This document shows positions 5,950 through 11,314 of a stretch of DNA of 11,314 nt, one piece after another; within the stretch, counting starts at the first letter, position 1, and every line of letters begins with the position of its first letter. Location of the stretch: assembly GCA_028275645.1 (NCBI GenBank), contig JAPWUH010000029.1, positions 1 to 11,314 on the forward strand, given 5' to 3'. The notes beneath the pieces were generated by a model. That model saw only the letters and a list, made by a program, of their open reading frames with translations. It made no database searches and was not told where the DNA came from. Source of the stretch: Caldivirga sp. GTDB taxonomy: Archaea > Thermoproteota > Thermoprotei > Thermoproteales > Thermocladiaceae. The position numbers were made by a program, and so were the translations under genes.

Positions 5950-6965
5950 CACTCAATGATCTTGACCAAACCCTTACCTATCGTTTCCTTACCACCGAAG
6001 AACAAGCTTTTCGGCCTTAAATCAGATAATACCTCATCACAGACTTTGCCTGCGTTCTTTAAGTCACTAGACTTACCCCTTAAGAAATTCTCTAGTTCCG
6101 ATTCGCATTTTTGCTTCTCATCATCCTTCAAGTCCTTACAATCCTTATTTTTCCAATCATTCAGTTTTTTGTCAACATCAACCCTAATCTCCCTACAAAG
6201 TAATGCGGTTGCGAGAACAGTGAATTGGGGTATATATTCCTCCTCCCAGGGACCACCACTGACAGTCTTTGTGGCATAACCCAGCCTAATCCTTGGTTGA
6301 ATAATCAGGCTCCTCCTAACCACCTCCTGCACATTACTGTCACTAACCACCGTTAAGCCCCTCTCACTTGCAATGTTCCTGATGTCGCCTGGCAGTAGGT
6401 TAATTAATTGGCTTAGGGTTGCGTCCTGGGTTGCGCTTAACTCAAGCTCATTGATGACTATACTGTTACCACTAACCAGCAGGTCAGGCTTACTGATGAT
6501 GGCTGTGCCATCCTTAACAACCCCCTTAACCTGCTCAACCAACTTAGCTAAGTCATTCCTCTTACCGTGGTTAACCACCTCCATGTATGTGAGTAGGTAG
6601 TTGAGTAGGTGTGGTGAGGTTACGTACGTCCACACACCCCTCAGCGACCTGGCTGGTATGAGGACCAGCCTCGCGTCCAGTATTGATACGGCTGATGCGT
6701 AGTCGGAGGCCTCATCAGTCTCGGGGCCAAAGACTAGGTAAACTTTCCTCCTGCACTTGGCCCTCTCCACCGCATCATTAATGCCGTTGCATGATAGCGT
6801 GAGCGTCGACCTTAAGGCACCCTTAAGGCTACTCGACCATATGGTTGGGAAATCAAACTCATCCCTCTGGACTGGCAGATCAACATAGGCCGAACTCCTA
6901 CCACTACCTGGGTGCAGCGGAGTCAATGACTCTAGGAGTATTAATTTGGCGTCCCGCTGACTCAT
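5946..6965 (-). CDS. cmr4: Cmr4, backbone subunit and target-RNA endonuclease
   Basis: Cmr4 is the Cas7-type RAMP that polymerises along the crRNA and cuts bound target RNA at 6-nt intervals. The 339-residue product starts with SLTPLHPGSG (13-22) and DLPVQRD (29-35). Asp29 matches the catalytic Asp (Asp26 in P. furiosus), so target cleavage should be possible. SSSLKGALRS (44-53) and the C-terminal glycine-rich loop GGKETIGKGL (324-333) complete the RAMP hallmarks. A Lys/Asp/Glu-rich stretch with several cysteines, around residues 265-290, is less conserved. The ATG at 6965 lies about 25 nt from a good TATA box, implying a leaderless mRNA. It is the first gene of the leftward operon, divergent from cmr2. 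Confidence 0.95.
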   Translation of the reverse strand: MSQRDAKLILLESLTPLHPGSGRSSAYVDLPVQRDEFDFPTIWSSSLKGALRSTLTLSCNGINDAVERAKCRRKVYLVFGPETDEASDYASAVSILDARLVLIPARSLRGVWTYVTSPHLLNYLLTYMEVVNHGKRNDLAKLVEQVKGVVKDGTAIISKPDLLVSGNSIVINELELSATQDATLSQLINLLPGDIRNIASERGLTVVSDSNVQEVVRRSLIIQPRIRLGYATKTVSGGPWEEEYIPQFTVLATALLCREIRVDVDKKLNDWKNKDCKDLKDDEKQKCESELENFLRGKSSDLKNAGKVCDEVLSDLRPKSLFFGGKETIGKGLVKIIEW

Positions 6966-6985
6966 TAATTATACACTAGCCTACT

Positions 6986-6994
6986 CCTTATAAG
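6986..6994 (-). promoter_or_regulatory. TATA box of the cmr4 operon
   Basis: The minus strand reads CTTATAAGG, with its TTATAA centred about 25 nt upstream of the cmr4 ATG. Transcription would therefore begin at or next to the start codon (leaderless). The bases upstream, AAAAC, are a plausible BRE. One copy of the 14-bp tandem repeat runs into this box. Confidence 0.7.
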
Positions 6995-7018
6995 TTTTAC
7001 CACTTAAGTTTTACCACT
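6991..7018. repeat. Perfect 14-bp tandem direct repeat in the divergent promoter region
   Basis: TAAGTTTTACCACT occurs twice with no spacer (6991-7004 and 7005-7018). On the minus strand the copy next to cmr4 supplies the BRE-like bases and the first half of the TATA box; the upstream copy lacks a complete TATA box. The pair sits between the two divergent TATA boxes and could be a regulator-binding site or a duplicated core promoter segment. Confidence 0.75.
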
Positions 7019-7034
7019 AAATGATAACTAAATA

Positions 7035-7042
7035 CTTATAAA
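7035..7042 (+). promoter_or_regulatory. TATA box of the cmr2-cmr3 operon
   Basis: CTTATAAA lies with its TTATAA centred about 25 nt upstream of the cmr2 GTG, which implies a leaderless transcript. It mirrors the cmr4 TATA box about 42 bp away on the other strand. There is no Shine-Dalgarno-like sequence before the GTG. Confidence 0.7.
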
Positions 7043-7062
7043 CCTACACTATAAGAGTACAC

Positions 7063-10000
7063 GTGGATTGGTATAATTACTTCAAGGCTAAAGCATGGGC
7101 ACTACTACATGATCCACCAAACAAGATGTGGATCCTCCTGGGCAAAGGCAGGTGCTTCGAAAAAATACACCTAGGCACTAAGGCACATGAGGAGGATGCG
7201 GCGGAGTTGTGGTATGTAATGGGGCTTTCGGGCCTATTCGGGGACATAACCAGTGACAGCATAGCGTATAGGTTAACTAGGGATGCTGATCGCCTGTCGT
7301 CATCAATGGATAGGTGGATGCTTGAGGAATTAGGTGCTTCAGGTCAAGGTGTATTTGCATATTCAAAACTGCATAACATATTCAATCCAAAATTGAATAA
7401 GGACTTACCTAAAGATATCAATTGCGAAGAGGTTAGTAAATATGCGGGAATAGTGAGTAAGATCCTAGGTGATGTAACGAAGGCCTTGGATAAGCATGAT
7501 AAGGCTGAGCAGGCAAGGGCGGTATACCACCTATTTTACGCATTGTACGAGTTGGAGTGGATCAAAAATAGGCTACCCCCAAGCCTTGCCGACACCAGAG
7601 TACCCACCCACACTGTCTTTGACCACAACTACGCAACGGCAACGCTCATAAACATGCTGTGGCCCAATAATGACGTAGGCGGTTACTTGGTTGAAGTCGA
7701 CATACCCGGCATACAAAGGGTTGTTAACTCAGCCAGGAAGGCTGGTGACTTTTGGGCGGGTAGCTGGTTAATATCAATGCTAGCCTGGTTCACGGTATGG
7801 CCCCTGGTTTGGGATTATGGACCTGACATAGTGATTAAGCCGACTCTTAGGTTGAACCCAATATACCACGTAACGCTGGGTAGGAAGCTAAACCAATTAG
7901 GCAACTCCCTCGGCGAGACCTTACTAGGTGAGGTCGGTGACTTCTACGGCCACTTGATATTCGAGACCAGTGCAAAGGTTGATGACTGGATGCTGCTGGG
8001 CAACCCGATAATACCAGGCACAATAATCCTACTCCTACCCGCAGATGTGGCGGGCAGTGAGGGTGAGCTTAGGGATAAGGTCATGCAGAGCTTCACTAAT
8101 GCTCAACAGTGCCTAATCGAGTGGGCGTTAACCGGCACCTTCAGCGGCAATTGCGGCGATGCTAAGGCTATGCTCAGTGAGGTGCCAGGCGAGGACCACG
8201 CATTTTTAAGGTTGGTTAACGGGATTTACAATGACCTAAAGGATACGGGAGTCTTTAATGATTTAATACAGGTCCGTGTGAATACGGTCAATCTGAGGGA
8301 CGTGTATGACTGCCTAGGAAAATACGTGAGCAGCGGCGGTAATGTACTGCCGGGTGAGTGTACCAGTAAAGGTGTGGTGAAGGGTGGCTTAATCAAGGTT
8401 GACGCATTCCTCAAGCTCATAGGCCAGTTAAGGGCTGAGGGGTATAGTGATTTGGCAAACAGGCTGAGTGGTGAGTTAAGCAGGTACTTAGCATTTGACG
8501 TTGGCTTAACGGCTCTTGGCATGAAGGCGCGTATTGAGGGTAGGAGGAGACTAATAGTGGGTAAGCCATGGTTCAACCGCAGCGGTGTTAACACGGTGAG
8601 TAAGCCGCTTAAATCCAACGTAGACCCATATGGTGAATATGTGTTTCACGACAGGAGTAACGTAGGTTACATATACTGCTCAGTTTGTGGCGACGAACCA
8701 GCCATAGTGCACCTAAGGAGGGATCCAGGGAATCCAAACGACTACGATAAAAGCACTAAGGATAAGGTGTTAGCCAAGTTTAATGTTAATCCTGAGGAGT
8801 TGAATGCACAGGTAAGGCCCGGTGAGGCCCTGGGGCTGCTGTGCCTAATTAAGAGGGCTACCTACTATAGGTTCAAGAGGGCTTATGGAGGGATTGCCTT
8901 CGACAGCACGGAGGACGTCGCCTTCGCCTGGTACACGAAGATTTACAACGGCTTAAAAGCTTCACTACACGGTAAATGTGATAGGTTTAATGATTATTTA
9001 ACCAGCGATGCAAAGGATATTACAATACTCTGTGGGCATGGGCCAGAGTGCAATGCTGAGAGGGCCAGTAGGTTGTTTAATGACTGTGCGGCTCAGTTGC
9101 TTGAGATGCATAGTGGCGAATTTCTAGGTGGATTAATGAGGGACCTTGGGGTTACTAAGTATAGCCTTGAGTGGATGAGACCGGTTCCCTCGGTAATCGG
9201 CTTCAGGTCTTATTACGCGGTAATTAGGGGCGATGCGGATGACGTAGGCAAGTTGAGTAGAGGTGAGTTGCCGCTGGGCAATTACAAGGAATTCCTCGAG
9301 GACCTGATGAAGCAGCCTAATCTACCTAGTGATGCCGCCAAGGCTTACGGCGTATTAATCAATTTGTTCAATATATTAGAGGAGTTGGGGAAGAAGGAGG
9401 GTGGGTTAAAGGATGAGGAGAGGATTGGAGTAGTGGTTACGCCAACGTATAATGCTGCACTATCAATGGCTCTCATTATAACAGCTCTCAGGGATATAAA
9501 AACCGTGAACTTTAGATACTACACAAACCCGGTAATGGGTTTAATGTTCAGCGGTGGGGATGACGTGCTTGCCCTAGCCCCAGTTGAGGTATCCCTTTCA
9601 ATAGTGAGAGATTTGAGGAGCAACTACTGGGGTGGTGGGGGTGGGTTCCATGAACTCGCCAACGGTGGGTACTTCATTGCGGCGCCTAAGGTAGTTGGCT
9701 TTGGTAGAAGTTTCTCACTCAGGTTCGCCAACATAACAGATGTGATGAGTGAGGAGGTTAGGGAGGCGGTTAATATGCTTGAGGATGTGGCCAAGAAGGC
9801 TACTTGGAGTTTAAATGGAAAGGAGCTTAGGAAGGATTCACTGGTTATTTCAGAGTCAAGGACGGGTAGGTCCGCAATCCTACCCTTCTCAGACCCTGCA
9901 GGTGGCGGTTTATCAGGTGCACTGGATCTGCTTAACGAACTCTTCGTGCTGAGGCTTAGTGGCGTGTTGAGTGGCAGTATACCTGAGGACTACGCTGAGT

Positions 10001-10263
10001 ACGGTGATGCCGTGAATACGCTGGTAAGGGGTGGCTGCAGTGGGCGGTTAATGGATGATATCTGGCTTTATGTGGTGGATAGGAACGTTAAGGTGAGGGG
10101 GATTAAGGAGGATGTTAAACGGAACCTATCATTAGACGCATTAAGCAGATTGCATAACATGGATCCCTGTGGGAGGGCTATGTTTAAGAATTGCGAGTCA
10201 AAGGGCACAAACATTATTAGTGAGTTGGTTAAGGCTTATGAAGTGTTGAGGGGGTACCCATGA
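7063..10263 (+). CDS. cmr2: Cmr2 (Cas10), large subunit with HD and GGDD motifs: predicted cOA synthase
   Basis: Cas10 of type III-B systems senses bound target RNA, makes cyclic oligoadenylate in its Palm domain and can cut DNA with its HD domain. In this 1066-residue protein the HD motif is at H16-D17 within KAWALLHDPPNK. A zinc-finger region has C539, C542 and C594; the usual partner of C594 is replaced by Gly591. The first ferredoxin-like half of the Palm carries YYAVIRGDADDVGKL (717-731), and the catalytic SGGDD is at 830-834 with VLALAP after it. Synthase residues are therefore present. It is longer than the P. furiosus protein (871 aa). The start is the GTG at 7063: an in-frame stop lies at 7039-7041 and no other start falls between. 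The ATGA at 10260-10263 overlaps cmr3, so the two are coupled. A Csx1 end and a ring nuclease gene in the same window support cOA signalling. Confidence 0.95.
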   Translation: MDWYNYFKAKAWALLHDPPNKMWILLGKGRCFEKIHLGTKAHEEDAAELWYVMGLSGLFGDITSDSIAYRLTRDADRLSSSMDRWMLEELGASGQGVFAYSKLHNIFNPKLNKDLPKDINCEEVSKYAGIVSKILGDVTKALDKHDKAEQARAVYHLFYALYELEWIKNRLPPSLADTRVPTHTVFDHNYATATLINMLWPNNDVGGYLVEVDIPGIQRVVNSARKAGDFWAGSWLISMLAWFTVWPLVWDYGPDIVIKPTLRLNPIYHVTLGRKLNQLGNSLGETLLGEVGDFYGHLIFETSAKVDDWMLLGNPIIPGTIILLLPADVAGSEGELRDKVMQSFTNAQQCLIEWALTGTFSGNCGDAKAMLSEVPGEDHAFLRLVNGIYNDLKDTGVFNDLIQVRVNTVNLRDVYDCLGKYVSSGGNVLPGECTSKGVVKGGLIKVDAFLKLIGQLRAEGYSDLANRLSGELSRYLAFDVGLTALGMKARIEGRRRLIVGKPWFNRSGVNTVSKPLKSNVDPYGEYVFHDRSNVGYIYCSVCGDEPAIVHLRRDPGNPNDYDKSTKDKVLAKFNVNPEELNAQVRPGEALGLLCLIKRATYYRFKRAYGGIAFDSTEDVAFAWYTKIYNGLKASLHGKCDRFNDYLTSDAKDITILCGHGPECNAERASRLFNDCAAQLLEMHSGEFLGGLMRDLGVTKYSLEWMRPVPSVIGFRSYYAVIRGDADDVGKLSRGELPLGNYKEFLEDLMKQPNLPSDAAKAYGVLINLFNILEELGKKEGGLKDEERIGVVVTPTYNAALSMALIITALRDIKTVNFRYYTNPVMGLMFSGGDDVLALAPVEVSLSIVRDLRSNYWGGGGGFHELANGGYFIAAPKVVGFGRSFSLRFANITDVMSEEVREAVNMLEDVAKKATWSLNGKELRKDSLVISESRTGRSAILPFSDPAGGGLSGALDLLNELFVLRLSGVLSGSIPEDYAEYGDAVNTLVRGGCSGRLMDDIWLYVVDRNVKVRGIKEDVKRNLSLDALSRLHNMDPCGRAMFKNCESKGTNIISELVKAYEVLRGYP

Positions 10264-11297
10264 GCACTACACCCGTTGAGAGGGTGATTAAGGTAAGGCC
10301 CCTTGGTCAATTGCACATGGGCTTAAGGAACCTGAGTGGGGTTGACGCATTCGCCATTGATAAGGCATCCACCGCACCACTACCAAGCACGGTGCTTGGA
10401 GCGGTGGGCTACATGCTGGGTGTGGTTGTTAACACTAGCACTAGCCACGTCAACTACGACTTCGATGACTTAAGGCAATTGGCTAGGGGTATTGCGGGTG
10501 TTGACCTAACCTTCACCACCAGCACCAGGGAGCCCATCCTATGGGGACCCTTGGTTAACTTTAATGGTGGCGGTTACGGTGGATATTACATACCAATCGA
10601 TAATAAGCTGTTGAGCATAAGCAATGTGAAGAGGTACATTGACGCCACCATTAAGTACTACGAGGACCCATTCGGTGAAGAGGCCAAGGAATTAGGTAAG
10701 CTATTAATTAATTACGCTAAGTCAAGTAGCAGGGTTGGTATTGAACTAGCTAGGGAGTCTAAGACAGTGAGGAGGATGTTTAAGGTCACCTACACCTCCT
10801 ATAAGCCTGAACCTGAATGCGGCGGAGGGGAGACTACTTACCCTGAACTAGACTTCACATATGTACTGAGGCTTAGTAAAGCTAATGAGGGGTGGGTGGC
10901 TGGTGTGGTTAGGCTTGGTGGTGAGGGTAGGCTAGCCCTATTCAGCCTAGGTGAGGCGTTTAAACCACCAACCGAGGGTGATTTCGCCATAGCGCTCCAG
11001 CCAATCCTAATACATGCCGATAGGCCCATTGCTGAAATCAGCGGTGTTGCTGGGCTTGAGTGTGTTGAGGAGGTTTACGGGGTTCTTAGCGGTGATGAGT
11101 TTAAGGTTAAGGTCATTGATCTTGGATTAGGCTTTAGTGAGGTGGGCAGGTTCAGGAGGCCGATGCTTAAGGCCCTGCCCCAGGGCACGGTGATTAGGCT
11201 TAGGAACAGTGATGAGTGCAGGGGCGCCTTAGCTGTTGGTCTTCTGTCTGAGCTTGGTTACGGGTCACTTTACAGGGTAGCTTTAGGGCCGTATTAG
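10260..11297 (+). CDS. cmr3: Cmr3, type III-B RAMP subunit next to Cmr2
   Basis: Cmr3 is a Cas5-like RAMP that binds the crRNA 5' tag and Cmr2. The 345-residue product has the family order: an N-terminal PLGQLHMGLRN, then PLPSTVLGAVGYMLG (40-54), a SRVGIELARESKTVRRMF segment (157-174), RLGGEGR (218-224), GFSEVGRFRRPMLKALPQG (291-309) and the closing ELGYGSLYRV (331-340). A glycine/tyrosine-rich loop NGGGYGGYYIP (102-112) lies before a predicted helical stretch. Its ATG overlaps the cmr2 TGA by four bases (ATGA), so it is translationally coupled and lacks its own promoter. The TAG at 11295-11297 is followed by T-rich sequence to the window's end. No damage is seen. Confidence 0.93.
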   Translation: MSTTPVERVIKVRPLGQLHMGLRNLSGVDAFAIDKASTAPLPSTVLGAVGYMLGVVVNTSTSHVNYDFDDLRQLARGIAGVDLTFTTSTREPILWGPLVNFNGGGYGGYYIPIDNKLLSISNVKRYIDATIKYYEDPFGEEAKELGKLLINYAKSSSRVGIELARESKTVRRMFKVTYTSYKPEPECGGGETTYPELDFTYVLRLSKANEGWVAGVVRLGGEGRLALFSLGEAFKPPTEGDFAIALQPILIHADRPIAEISGVAGLECVEEVYGVLSGDEFKVKVIDLGLGFSEVGRFRRPMLKALPQGTVIRLRNSDECRGALAVGLLSELGYGSLYRVALGPY

Positions 11298-11314
11298 GTT
11301 TGTTTAGGTTTTTC
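11298..11314 (+). terminator. Possible T-rich terminator after cmr3
   Basis: Right after the cmr3 stop the sequence is T-rich, ending in a run of five T (11309-11313). Archaeal termination often uses such U-tracts. The window ends here, so the tract cannot be followed further. Confidence 0.3.

Noticed and set aside
5830..6279. 149-codon frame on the + strand across the cmr4/cmr5 junction
   Set aside because: It overlaps two well-supported genes in antisense; its Ser/Leu/Phe-rich product looks like a reverse-strand artefact.
6991..7018. Tandem 14-bp repeat as the start of a CRISPR array
   Set aside because: Only two abutting copies, too short for a CRISPR repeat and with no spacers; it sits in a promoter region.
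8226..8618. 130-codon frame on the minus strand inside cmr2
   Set aside because: Shadow of a confidently identified gene; no motif and no start context.
11298..11314. Leader of a CRISPR array after cmr3
   Set aside because: Only 17 bases remain and no repeat is visible; nothing can be claimed.

Overview
The window is a nearly complete type III-B (Cmr) CRISPR-Cas interference locus from an archaeon, most likely a hyperthermophilic crenarchaeon of the Thermoproteales (Vulcanisaeta/Caldivirga-like). The evidence is the Cmr gene set, tightly overlapping genes, GTG starts, TATA boxes about 25 nt upstream of start codons (leaderless transcripts) and moderate GC. The genus is an inference from general look only.

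Layout. Two divergent operons leave a 97-bp promoter region at about 6966-7062. Rightwards run cmr2 (cas10; HD and GGDD motifs present) and cmr3. Leftwards run cmr4, cmr5, cmr1 and cmr6, followed on the same strand by a non-core cassette: a RecF/OLD-like ATPase, a 181-aa cysteine-rich protein, a roughly 218-aa protein I do not recognise, a possible 40-aa ORF, and a DUF1874 (Crn2/AcrIII-1-type) ring nuclease gene. The left edge holds, on the + strand, the C-terminal end of a Csx1-family HEPN RNase. It converges on the ring nuclease gene and their stop codons overlap.

How the parts fit. Cmr1-6 would form the crRNA-guided RNA-targeting complex. The Cmr2 Palm domain should make cyclic oligoadenylate (cOA), Csx1 should be the cOA-activated RNase, and the DUF1874 protein should degrade cA4. 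Synthase, effector and eraser therefore sit together. The eraser gene looks frameshifted: its conserved C-terminal segment lies in another frame after a premature stop.

Most interesting points: (i) the broken or recoded ring nuclease; (ii) the ATPase/Cys-rich/unknown cassette embedded in the cmr operon, a candidate undescribed type III accessory or effector module; (iii) a perfect 14-bp tandem repeat between the two divergent leaderless promoters; (iv) an AT-rich core inside cmr1. There is no CRISPR array, cas6 or adaptation gene in this window. No stretch over 300 bases lacks a gene.
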